The notes under the pieces: generated by a model | The model's input: only the letters and a program-made list of their open reading frames with translations | Told to the model about the DNA's origin: nothing | Database searches by the model: none | Position numbers and translations under genes: made by a program | Assembly (NCBI GenBank): GCA_905214265.1 | Contig: CAJMLQ010000023.1 | Location: 1 to 31,207 of the forward strand | Reading direction: 5' to 3' | Length of the DNA: 31,207 bases | Source: an uncultured bacterium | Lineage (GTDB): Bacteria; Bacillota; Clostridia; Oscillospirales; Ruminococcaceae | Shown here: one piece after another, positions 8,111 through 14,578 of the stretch | Layout of the letters: each line of letters starts with the position of its first letter | Position numbering within the stretch: the stretch's first letter is position 1

Positions 8111-9201
8111 TACCGGACACCTCCGTTCAGGGTGACGATCACCGGTTCGCCGCCCCGGGGGGCGTACATCCGGTCGGGATTGGGCTCCAGGATGCGGATG
8201 GCGCATTCCTCGCTGGCTGCGTAAAACATTTCGCCTTTTTCCGCCACGACCATACTCCGGAGCTTCAGCCGGTCGTTGAGGGCCATCATGCCGCCCTCAA
8301 AGCCCAGCAGAATGGAAAAAGGCCCTGTGACCAGGAGGCTTGCGAAGGTGTTGCGCAGATAGGTGGCCTTCTCTCTGGCCGTCGGCTCCATCCGGTCGAT
8401 GGTGGACCAAAAGGGTGCGGCGATGACCGCGGCCACCTCCTCCATGGTCAGGCCCTGCCGGCGGTTCAGGTAGTCGACGATGTAAGTGATGACCTCGGTA
8501 TCGGTCTGGAGAGTACATTTATAACCGAACATCTCAATATACCGGCGGTTGGCATCGTAGGAGGAGATCTCCCCGTTGTGGACGATGGAGTAATCCAGCA
8601 TGGCAAAGGGATGCGCTCCGCCCCACCAGCCGGGGGTGTTGGTGGGATACCGGCCGTGAGCCGTCCAGGCGTAGCCCGCGTAATCCTCCAGGCGGTAGAA
8701 TTCGCCTACATCCTCCGGAAAGCCTACCGCCTTGAAAACGCCCATATTCTTGCCGCTGGAGAATACATAGGCACCTTCGATTCGTGTGTTGATGCGCACG
8801 ACGCATCGGGCGGTGTATTCCTTTTCATCCAGCTGGCTGTCCGCCAAGCGGGTGGGAAGAGGAGCAACGAAATACCGCCAGATCAGCGGTTCATTGGTGA
8901 TTTTGGGCGTCTTCCGGATTGGGATCTTTGAGAGGTTCACGATATCGAAATGGCGCTCCAAAAATTTTTCGCAGGCTTCCTTGGCGTCGGTGTCATCGTA
9001 AAACACATGGAACGCATAAAGGTCTTTGTATTCCGGATAAATTCCATACCCGGCAAAGCCGCCGCCCAGACCGTTGCTGCGGTCGTGCATGGTCGCAATG
9101 GATTTGACGATTCCCTCGCCGCTGATCCTCTTTCCCTCTTTGGAAAAGACGCCAGAGATCGCGCAGCCGGAAGGAATCCGGATTTGCCCTTCCTTGAGCA
9201 T
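8110..9201 (-). CDS. Glutamate synthase glutaminase subunit (class II amidotransferase)
   Basis: This 363-residue class II glutamine amidotransferase would supply ammonia to the FMN subunit. Cys13 (IPSGCAISG) is the probable nucleophile, so either a short propeptide is removed or this Cys works internally, as in other split GltB1-type proteins. Further motifs are AHGRYPTNTPGWWGG (Arg for substrate binding), IVHNGEISSY (oxyanion hole) and TDTEVITY. An insertion of about 120 residues separates the Cys segment from the HGR segment. AGGAGG lies eight bases before the ATG. It is the first gene after the attenuated leader at 9202-9322. Transcription of it and the FMN gene should respond to nitrogen status through that leader. 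Confidence 0.9.
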   Translation of the reverse strand: MLKEGQIRIPSGCAISGVFSKEGKRISGEGIVKSIATMHDRSNGLGGGFAGYGIYPEYKDLYAFHVFYDDTDAKEACEKFLERHFDIVNLSKIPIRKTPKITNEPLIWRYFVAPLPTRLADSQLDEKEYTARCVVRINTRIEGAYVFSSGKNMGVFKAVGFPEDVGEFYRLEDYAGYAWTAHGRYPTNTPGWWGGAHPFAMLDYSIVHNGEISSYDANRRYIEMFGYKCTLQTDTEVITYIVDYLNRRQGLTMEEVAAVIAAPFWSTIDRMEPTAREKATYLRNTFASLLVTGPFSILLGFEGGMMALNDRLKLRSMVVAEKGEMFYAASEECAIRILEPNPDRMYAPRGGEPVIVTLNGGVR

Positions 9202-9225
9202 AAGTCCTGCCTCCTTTGTCCAAAC

Positions 9226-9276
9226 AAAAAAGCGTCCGCAAAAAACCGGCCTGTAAAAGCCGGTTCTTGCGAACGC
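9226..9276 (-). terminator. Attenuator terminator in gltB operon leader
   Basis: Read leftwards, a long hairpin pairs 9276-9267 with 9241-9232 (ten pairs, one G-U), followed after a small internal loop by a seven-pair inner stem (9265-9259 with 9250-9244) and an eight-base loop. Six T residues follow at 9231-9226. It lies about 25 bases before the glutaminase ATG and about 10 bases into the predicted transcript, so it is a leader attenuator rather than the end of a gene. Its 5' arm overlaps the 3' arm of the AAAGGC hexaloop hairpin (9271-9284). Confidence 0.85.
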
Positions 9277-9284
9277 CTTTGTCC
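9271..9284 (-). promoter_or_regulatory. Putative ANTAR-binding hexaloop hairpin, gltB leader
   Basis: The minus strand reads GGAC-AAAGGC-GTTC: a four-pair stem closing a hexaloop with A at position 1 and G at position 4, the signature of ANTAR RNA targets. Bases 9276-9271 also form the 5' arm of the downstream terminator, so the two structures exclude each other. Binding by the ANTAR protein encoded at 674-1246 would favour read-through. Only one such hairpin is found here, whereas the described ANTAR motif has two. Confidence 0.65.
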
Positions 9285-9293
9285 TCTGTTGTT

Positions 9294-9322
9294 ATCTTAC
9301 CAAATCGCGCCAGATTTGTCAA
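9294..9322 (-). promoter_or_regulatory. Promoter of the gltB (glutamate synthase) operon
   Basis: On the minus strand, TTGACA (9322-9317) is separated by exactly 17 bases from TAAGAT (9299-9294). Transcription should start near 9287, directly in front of the AAAGGC hairpin, giving an untranslated leader of about 86 bases. Confidence 0.82.
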
Positions 9323-9395
9323 CGGATTTTGAAGGAATTTATTTTTATTCCTGCAAAATTGTGAAAACATCCCAGATTTCTCTTGCTTTTATAGA

Positions 9396-9435
9396 AACAA
9401 AGGCGTTGTGTTTGCACAAAGCTTGCAAAATTTTA
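9396..9435 (+). other. Possible relic of a third AAAGGC hexaloop leader
   Basis: The plus strand has AAC-AAAGGC-GTT (9396-9407), followed by a weak stem TTTGC/GCAAA (9411-9415 with 9425-9429) and ATTTT. It mimics the two functional leaders in layout, but the hexaloop stem has only three pairs and no promoter at the right distance is seen. It lies in the AT-rich stretch between the divergent promoters. Confidence 0.25.
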
Positions 9436-9455
9436 AAAAAATCCTTCAAAAAGCA

Positions 9456-9484
9456 TTGACATTTTTCCCGGACGGCGGTATAAT
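9456..9484 (+). promoter_or_regulatory. Promoter of glnN
   Basis: A perfect consensus sigma-A promoter: TTGACA at 9456-9461, a 17-base spacer, and TATAAT at 9479-9484. The start is expected near 9491, a few bases before the AAAGGC hairpin, giving a leader of about 120 bases. So strong a promoter suggests that control is exercised mainly at the leader terminator. Confidence 0.92.
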
Positions 9485-9495
9485 GGCAACCGTAG

Positions 9496-9511
9496 ACAGC
9501 AAAGGCGCTGT
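9496..9511 (+). promoter_or_regulatory. Putative ANTAR-binding hexaloop hairpin, glnN leader
   Basis: ACAGC-AAAGGC-GCTGT forms a perfect five-pair stem with the same AAAGGC hexaloop (A1, G4) as in the gltB leader. Its loop end and 3' arm (9504-9511) are also the beginning of the terminator 5' arm, so it is an antiterminator candidate. It starts about five bases after the predicted transcription start. No room exists upstream for a second hairpin. Confidence 0.7.
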
Positions 9512-9539
9512 GGACCATCCGGTCTGCGGCGTCTTTTTT
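9504..9539 (+). terminator. Attenuator terminator in glnN leader
   Basis: Bases 9504-9516 pair with 9521-9533 over 13 consecutive positions (nine Watson-Crick, four G-U) around an ATCC loop, followed by six T residues (9534-9539). It lies 70 bases before the glnN start codon, so it is a leader attenuator, mutually exclusive with the 9496-9511 hairpin. Confidence 0.85.
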
Positions 9540-9610
9540 GTTGTTCCGCCGTTTCTCCTCACCTGGCTGGGGAGCGGAAGCAGTACGAATTGTAAAGGAG
9601 TGGCTGATTT

Positions 9611-11704
9611 ATGAACACCGTGCCCGAAACCTTTGGAAACATGGTCTTTAACGACCGCGTCATGCAGGAGCGCCTTCCCAAAGAAACCTACAAAGCTCTG
9701 AAGAAAACCATGGAAAACGGAAAGAGCCTGGACAAATCCATCGCCAACGTCGTGGCCAACGCCATGAAGGACTGGGCTGTGGAAAAGGGCTGCACCCACT
9801 ATACCCACTGGTTCCAGCCCATGACCGGCATCACCGCTGAAAAGCACGACAGCTTCATCTCTCCCCAAAGCGACGGCACCGTCATTATGGAATTCTCCGG
9901 CAAAGAGTTGGTAAAGGGTGAGCCGGACGCCTCCTCCTTCCCCTCCGGTGGCCTGCGTGCCACCTTTGAGGCTCGGGGCTATACCGCCTGGGATCCCACC
10001 GCCTACGCCTTTATCAAAGACAACACCCTCTGCATCCCTACCGTTTTTTACTCCTACGGCGGCGAGGCACTGGACAAAAAGACTCCTCTGCTCCGCTCCA
10101 TGGAGGCTCTGAATAAACAGGCCCTGCGCATCCTGAAGCTCTTCGGCAACGAGGACGTGACCCGTGTCATCACCACAGTGGGACCGGAACAGGAATATTT
10201 CCTGGTTGACAAGGCCCTCCACGACCAGCGTGAGGACCTGCTGCTCACCGGCCGAACCCTTTTCGGTGCCAAACCGCCCAAGGGCCAGGAAATGGAAGAC
10301 CATTACTTCGGCGCTATCAAGCCCCGGATTCAGGCGTTCATGCGCGACCTGAACGAAGAGCTGTGGAAACTGGGTATTCTGGCCAAGACTGAGCACAATG
10401 AGGTCGCCCCCGCCCAGCACGAGTTGGCCCCGATTTTCACCAACACCAACACCGCCACCGACCACAATCAGCTGACCATGGAGGTTATGAAAAAGGTGGC
10501 GCTGAAACATGGACTCTGCTGCCTGCTCCATGAAAAACCTTTTGCGGGGGTCAACGGTTCGGGCAAGCACAACAACTGGTCTCTGTCCACCAACACCGGC
10601 ATGAACCTGCTGGAACCCGGCGATTCTCCTCAGGAAAATGCCCAGTTCCTCCTCTTCCTCACCGCCGTTATCAAAGCGGTGGATGACTATCAGGATCTGC
10701 TCCGTGTTTCCGTTGCCAGCGCCGGAAACGATCACCGTCTGGGCGCCAACGAGGCTCCCCCCGCTATCATTTCCATGTTCCTGGGCGATGAGCTCTCCGC
10801 GATCCTAGACAGCATCGAAAGCGGCAGCAGCTACTGCCAGAAGACCAAGGAGGAAATGAAGGTGGGCGTCCACGTCCTGCCCCGGTTCCCCAAAGATACC
10901 ACGGACCGCAACCGGACCTCCCCCTTTGCCTTCACCGGCAACAAGTTCGAATTCCGGATGCCCGGCTCCTCACTTTCCATCTCCGGGCCCAACATTGTGC
11001 TCAACACCATCGTGGCGGAGGTCCTCTCCCAGTTTGCAGACCAGCTGGAAGGCTCGTCCGACTTCACTGCGGACCTCAATACCCTGATCAAAAAGACCAT
11101 CAAGGAGCACAAGCGCATTATCTTCAATGGCAACGGCTATGACAGTTCCTGGGTCACAGAAGCGGAAAAGCGCGGCCTGCTGAACCTGAAGTCCACTCCC
11201 GACGCCCTTCCCTGCTTCATCGCGGACAAAAATGTGGCGCTGTTCACCAAGCACAAGATCTTTACGGCCGCAGAGATGCATTCCCGTTACGAGATTCTTC
11301 TGGACAATTACTGCAAGACGCTGAACATCGAGGCCCTGACAATGGTGGACATGGCGAAAAAGCAGATTATCCCCGCCGTTTTCGCCTATCTCAAAGAGAT
11401 CAGCGAAACAGCCGCCCAGAAAAAGTCCCTGAGCGCCGACATTCCCTGCGAACTGGAGGAGTCTCTCGTACGCAAGCTCTCCGCCCTGTCGGCCTGCTTC
11501 TACAAAAAAACCGAAGCTCTGGAAAAGGCTCTTCTGGAGGCCAAGAGCTTCGAAGGCGATCTCCAAAAAGAGGCAGATTACTACAAAGACGCCGTATTCA
11601 CCGCCATGCAGGAGATGCGCGCTGCTGCCGACGAACTGGAGACCCTTCTCGGCAAGGATTACTGGCCCTTCCCCTCGTACAGCGATCTTCTGTTCCGGGT
11701 CTGA
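9611..11704 (+). CDS. glnN: Glutamine synthetase type III
   Basis: This 697-residue ATP-dependent ammonia ligase makes glutamine and belongs to the GSIII (GlnN) family, whose usual length is about 700-730. Typical segments are THWFQPMTGITAEKHDSF near residue 65, FPSGGLRATFEARGYTAWD, the catalytic GPEQEYFLVDK, EHNEVAPAQHELAP (metal ligands), NGSGKHNNWSLST, AGNDHRLGANEAPP and NRTSPFAFTGNKFEFRM. GSIII enzymes form dodecamers of two stacked hexamers. Codons are rich in C-ending forms, suggesting high expression. AGGAG lies ten bases before the ATG. It is divergent from the gltB operon and upstream of amt, with an attenuated leader. Confidence 0.96.
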   Translation: MNTVPETFGNMVFNDRVMQERLPKETYKALKKTMENGKSLDKSIANVVANAMKDWAVEKGCTHYTHWFQPMTGITAEKHDSFISPQSDGTVIMEFSGKELVKGEPDASSFPSGGLRATFEARGYTAWDPTAYAFIKDNTLCIPTVFYSYGGEALDKKTPLLRSMEALNKQALRILKLFGNEDVTRVITTVGPEQEYFLVDKALHDQREDLLLTGRTLFGAKPPKGQEMEDHYFGAIKPRIQAFMRDLNEELWKLGILAKTEHNEVAPAQHELAPIFTNTNTATDHNQLTMEVMKKVALKHGLCCLLHEKPFAGVNGSGKHNNWSLSTNTGMNLLEPGDSPQENAQFLLFLTAVIKAVDDYQDLLRVSVASAGNDHRLGANEAPPAIISMFLGDELSAILDSIESGSSYCQKTKEEMKVGVHVLPRFPKDTTDRNRTSPFAFTGNKFEFRMPGSSLSISGPNIVLNTIVAEVLSQFADQLEGSSDFTADLNTLIKKTIKEHKRIIFNGNGYDSSWVTEAEKRGLLNLKSTPDALPCFIADKNVALFTKHKIFTAAEMHSRYEILLDNYCKTLNIEALTMVDMAKKQIIPAVFAYLKEISETAAQKKSLSADIPCELEESLVRKLSALSACFYKKTEALEKALLEAKSFEGDLQKEADYYKDAVFTAMQEMRAAADELETLLGKDYWPFPSYSDLLFRV

Positions 11705-11732
11705 CCCATTCGCCTTCCTCTTCTTCTCAAGC

Positions 11733-11756
11733 CCCCTGTGCCTAACCGCGCAGGGG
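11733..11756 (+). other. Hairpin downstream of glnN
   Basis: A nine-pair stem (11733-11741 with 11748-11756, one T-G pair) closes the loop CTAACC 29 bases after the glnN stop. No T run follows, so it is unlikely to be an efficient intrinsic terminator; it may stabilise the 3' end of glnN mRNA and still allow read-through into amt. Confidence 0.45.
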
Positions 11757-11768
11757 ACGATAGAAAAT

Positions 11769-11828
11769 CCATATTGCGCAAAGACGCGCATCCTGTTGCC
11801 AGGCAGGATGCGTGTCTTTGCAATATGG
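11769..11828 (+). promoter_or_regulatory. Long hairpin with embedded AAAGAC hexaloop ahead of amt
   Basis: Bases 11769-11795 and 11804-11828 form a near-perfect stem of 24 pairs, broken only by a two-base insertion (GC) and one mismatch, around an eight-base loop. No T run follows. Its 5' arm alone can instead fold TGCGC-AAAGAC-GCGCA (11775-11790), a perfect five-pair stem with a hexaloop of A1/G4 type like the AAAGGC loops of the gltB and glnN leaders. I infer an RNA switch in the glnN-amt spacer; no convincing separate amt promoter is seen. Confidence 0.6.
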
Positions 11829-11842
11829 TCCGCAACGCAAGG

Positions 11843-11870
11843 ACGGCCGCGCTGCAGGGCGGCGTTTCTT
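11843..11870 (+). terminator. Candidate attenuator terminator before amt
   Basis: ACG plus CCGC (11843-11850, one bulged G) pair with GCGG plus CGT (11859-11865) around an eight-base loop, followed by TTTCTT. It lies 44 bases before the amt start codon. The stem is imperfect and the T tract interrupted, so strength is uncertain. Confidence 0.45.
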
Positions 11871-11914
11871 CCCTGCTTCAATCCACACGGTCTTCCGATA
11901 AAGGAGGTTTCCCT

Positions 11915-13633
11915 ATGTTTTCATCTGTCAACACCATCTGGGTTCTGTTGGGAACAGCCCTAGTCTTTTTCATGCAAGCCGGCTTCGCCATGGTTGAAAC
12001 CGGATTTACCCGGGCGAAAAACTCCGGCAATATCATCATGAAAAACCTCATGGATTTCTGTCTCGGGACTCCCATTTACTGGCTGCTGGGCTTCGGTATC
12101 ATGTTCGGCTCCACTGGGGCACTGTTCGGGTCCTTTGACCCGATGATCCGCGGCGATTACAGCGCGATCCTTCCCAGCGGCGTCCCCCTTTGGGCTTTCG
12201 TCATGTTCCAGACGGTCTTCTGCGCCACCGCCGCCACCATCGTGTCCGGCGCCATGGCGGAACGGACGAAATTCTCCGCTTACTGCATTTATTCCATGGT
12301 CATCAGCGCCGTGATCTACCCCATCTCCGGCCATTGGATCTGGGGCGGCGGCTGGCTGTCCCAGTTGGGGTTCCACGACTTTGCCGGTTCCACGGCGGTT
12401 CACATGGTCGGCGGCGTGTGTGCCCTTATCGGCGCCAAGATTCTGGGGCCTCGCATTGGCAAGTACGGGAAGGATGGTAAGCCCAAAGCAATCCTGGGCC
12501 ACTCCCTGACGCTGGGCGCTCTGGGTGTGTTCATCCTCTGGTTTTGCTGGTTTGGCTTCAACGGCTGCTCAACCGTCTCCATGACCGGGGATGACGCCAT
12601 CGTTTCCGCTGGCAGTATCTTCATGACCACTAACCTCGCTGCCGCCATGGCGACCATCACCGCCATGTGCATCACCTGGATCCGCTATAAAAAGCCGGAC
12701 GTCTCCATGACCCTCAACGGCTCTCTGGCGGGCTTGGTCGCCATCACCGCCGGATGCGACGTCGTCTCTCCCTTTGGCGCGGCCATTATCGGCATTGTTG
12801 CCGGCTTTCTCGTGGTGTTCGGTATCGAATTTATCGATAAGAAGCTCAAAATTGACGATCCGGTCGGCGCTATCGGCGTTCACGGCCTCTGCGGCGCGGG
12901 CGGCACGCTTCTCACGGGTCTGTTCGACACCTCCAAGGGCCTCTTTTACTCCGGGAATCCCGCATTCCTGGGCATCCAGGCGCTGGGCGTCGTATCTGTA
13001 ATTGCCTGGACGGCGGTTACGATCACCATCGTATTCTTTATCATCAAAAAGACCATCGGTCTGCGGGTCTCCCGTGAGGAGGAGATCATCGGCCTCGACG
13101 TGAAGGAACATGGCCTGGCTTCCAGCTACGCCGACTTCATGCCGGTACCCATCTCCCAGACACTGGACGATGACACCGACGCAGATCTTTCCTCCCTGCC
13201 GATTTCCCAGGACGCTGCCGTCCCGGTGGAGACCATTACTCACACCGTTTCCACACCGGCAGCCGATCCGACCCGCCCGAAGATGACCAAGATCGTTATC
13301 ATCACCAAGCAGAGCAAGTTCGACGTGCTTAAATCCGCCATGAACAAGATCGGCATTACCGGCATGACTGTGACGCAGGTTCTGGGCTGCGGAATGCAGA
13401 AGGGCGTCGGCGAGTTTTACCGCGGCGTCCCGGTAGAGGTCTCCCTCCTTCCCAAGGTCAAACTGGAATTCGTTGTCTGCAAGGTCCCCGTTCACACGGT
13501 GATCCAGACAGCCAAAAAGGTTCTTTACACCGGCCATATCGGCGATGGAAAAATCTTTGTTTACGACGTGGAAAATGTCATCAAGGTCCGCACCGGCGAA
13601 GAAGGCTACGACGCCCTGCAGGACGAAAACTGA
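11915..13633 (+). CDS. amt: Ammonium transporter fused to a C-terminal PII signalling domain
   Basis: Residues 1-385 form an Amt/MEP channel of about 11 membrane helices, with ammonium-pore motifs including the paired histidines His163 (STAVHMVGG) and His323 (GAIGVHGLCG), and WFGFNGCST. A linker (about 386-455) leads into a complete PII domain (457-572), recognised by ITGMTVTQVLGCGMQKG, YRG, LLPKVKLEFVV, TGHIGDGKIFVY and a final RTGEEG. In classical PII the T-loop reads YRGAEY with uridylylated Tyr51; here the equivalent is Val507 (YRGVPVEV), so uridylylation cannot occur, and control is presumably by ATP/ADP and 2-oxoglutarate binding. AAGGAGG lies seven bases before the ATG. It follows glnN and an RNA-structured spacer. 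Confidence 0.95.
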   Translation: MFSSVNTIWVLLGTALVFFMQAGFAMVETGFTRAKNSGNIIMKNLMDFCLGTPIYWLLGFGIMFGSTGALFGSFDPMIRGDYSAILPSGVPLWAFVMFQTVFCATAATIVSGAMAERTKFSAYCIYSMVISAVIYPISGHWIWGGGWLSQLGFHDFAGSTAVHMVGGVCALIGAKILGPRIGKYGKDGKPKAILGHSLTLGALGVFILWFCWFGFNGCSTVSMTGDDAIVSAGSIFMTTNLAAAMATITAMCITWIRYKKPDVSMTLNGSLAGLVAITAGCDVVSPFGAAIIGIVAGFLVVFGIEFIDKKLKIDDPVGAIGVHGLCGAGGTLLTGLFDTSKGLFYSGNPAFLGIQALGVVSVIAWTAVTITIVFFIIKKTIGLRVSREEEIIGLDVKEHGLASSYADFMPVPISQTLDDDTDADLSSLPISQDAAVPVETITHTVSTPAADPTRPKMTKIVIITKQSKFDVLKSAMNKIGITGMTVTQVLGCGMQKGVGEFYRGVPVEVSLLPKVKLEFVVCKVPVHTVIQTAKKVLYTGHIGDGKIFVYDVENVIKVRTGEEGYDALQDEN

Positions 13634-13651
13634 TTGTTTGCTTTCCTCATC

Positions 13652-13683
13652 TGCCGGGGAACCACATTCCGGTTCCCCCGGCA
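13652..13683 (+). terminator. Terminator-like hairpin after amt
   Basis: A 12-pair stem (13652-13663 with 13671-13683, one extra C on the 3' side) closes a seven-base loop 18 bases after the amt stop. The T tract is delayed (TACCTCCTCTTTTT), so termination may be partial. It is the probable end of most glnN-amt transcripts. Confidence 0.6.
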
Positions 13684-13881
13684 TACCTCCTCTTTTTCCC
13701 TCTCCTTTCTCTTAGCGGAACACTTTCCGCGCGCAGGCTGCCGGACCTCACCGGCTCCGGCAGCAGCGCTTTCCTTTCGAAAATCCTACGCCCTTTCCGG
13801 CTGTTTGAATAGATTCGCGTTCCTCTACTTTTTATACATTGTTCCTCTTCTCTTTCTCTCACTGGGAGGTTCTCCTCCAAC
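13684..13881 (+). other. Gene-free, hairpin-rich pyrimidine tract between amt and the next terminator
   Basis: No credible coding region is seen on either strand. The plus strand is strongly pyrimidine-rich and contains a small stem GCGGAA/TTCCGC near 13715-13730, a nine-pair stem (13737-13745 with 13756-13764) and GGAGG-TTCT-CCTCC near 13866-13879, before the strong terminator at 13882. It could be an amt 3' untranslated region or a small RNA, but I find no clear promoter for the latter. Confidence 0.4.
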
Positions 13882-13917
13882 GGGGCGGCCGAGTTTTCGG
13901 CCCGCCCCTTCTTTTTT
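13882..13917 (+). terminator. Strong intrinsic terminator
   Basis: Eleven bases at 13882-13892 pair with 13897-13908 (one bulged C) around GTTT, and the T-rich tract TTCTTTTTT follows at 13909-13917. It lies about 250 bases after the amt stop on the same strand, with no gene between. Confidence 0.8.
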
Positions 13918-13975
13918 CCTTCTTTCTATCTCCCTCTTTCTCCCGCCGGTTCGAAAACCAGGGGAATCCTTTTTT

Positions 13976-14038
13976 AAAAAACAGTCCCGGCAGACGGAGA
14001 AGCTTCTAGGCTTCCCACTGTCTGCCGGGACTGTTTTT
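13976..14038. terminator. Bidirectional terminator between amt and the leftward kinase gene
   Basis: A perfect 19-pair inverted repeat (13977-13995 with 14020-14038) has A residues on its left flank and T residues on its right flank, so it gives a T tract on both strands. It separates the rightward amt unit from the leftward kinase gene ending at 14057. Confidence 0.9.
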
Positions 14039-14056
14039 GGAGGATACGACGTTTTC

Positions 14057-14557
14057 TCATCGGTTCCCCGCACGTATTTGTTCCGCCGCCTCTTCCGGAG
14101 TAATCTGTGAGACGTCTATTTTTTCCGTCTGCAGGGCTTCATAGCAGCGCAGCCGCTCCACACTCCGCCCAATGATATCTGCGGTTCGGATTCCCGCATC
14201 CACATCCTTCTGCAGGCGCTTGCGCAGCGCCTCCTCCCTGCAGATCAGGGAAATGAGCCGCACCCGGCAGCCCGCCGTATCCAACCGCGCCAGCAGATCG
14301 TCGAGGATGCCTTGCTGATGCATCACCCAGCAGAACACAACATGGTCATATGCCGGACACCGCAGAAAGTTGTTCAACAAAAAGCTGATATTCTCCATCA
14401 CCATCTTCTTAGTTTCTTCCGTTACCTGAAAGGGATGCATGTCCCAACACCAATCGCCGTCTAAAAAGACGCTCCGGTCCAGCTTGTCTCGAAGAATCCG
14501 GCAGACTGTCGTCTTTCCGGCGCCCATGGTTCCGCCGATGAGATAAAGCGTTTTCAT
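14057..14557 (-). CDS. Small P-loop kinase-like ATPase
   Basis: This 166-residue single-domain P-loop protein has a Walker A motif GTMGAGKT at residues 9-16, then FLDGDWCWDM, which resembles the substrate-side DGD/DxD of gluconate-kinase and adenylylsulphate-kinase-like enzymes, and LICREEALRKRL, a lid-like Arg segment. It probably phosphorylates a small molecule, but the substrate cannot be told. The start at 14557 has only a weak AAGAG site. It lies 21 bases after the uroporphyrinogen-decarboxylase-like gene and is probably cotranscribed with it; transcription ends at the bidirectional terminator. Confidence 0.75.
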   Translation of the reverse strand: MKTLYLIGGTMGAGKTTVCRILRDKLDRSVFLDGDWCWDMHPFQVTEETKKMVMENISFLLNNFLRCPAYDHVVFCWVMHQQGILDDLLARLDTAGCRVRLISLICREEALRKRLQKDVDAGIRTADIIGRSVERLRCYEALQTEKIDVSQITPEEAAEQIRAGNR

Positions 14558-14578
14558 GTCTCTTCTTTTCCACTCCGG

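Noticed and set aside
9446..10735. 429-codon frame on the minus strand opposite glnN
   Set aside because: Antisense of a strongly conserved GSIII gene, with a Gly/Val/Phe-rich composition typical of a shadow.
11769..11828. Long inverted repeat read as a miniature transposable element
   Set aside because: No flanking target duplication and no second copy in the window; the nested hexaloop and position fit a leader element better. A genome-wide copy count would settle it.
11738..11914. 59-codon upstream extension of the ammonium transporter
   Set aside because: It crosses the long hairpin and terminator; AAGGAGG lies directly before the ATG at 11915, where the family begins.
13800..13860. Promoter for a small RNA (TTGAAT ... 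TATACA)
   Set aside because: The spacing is 22 bases, too long for a sigma-A promoter.
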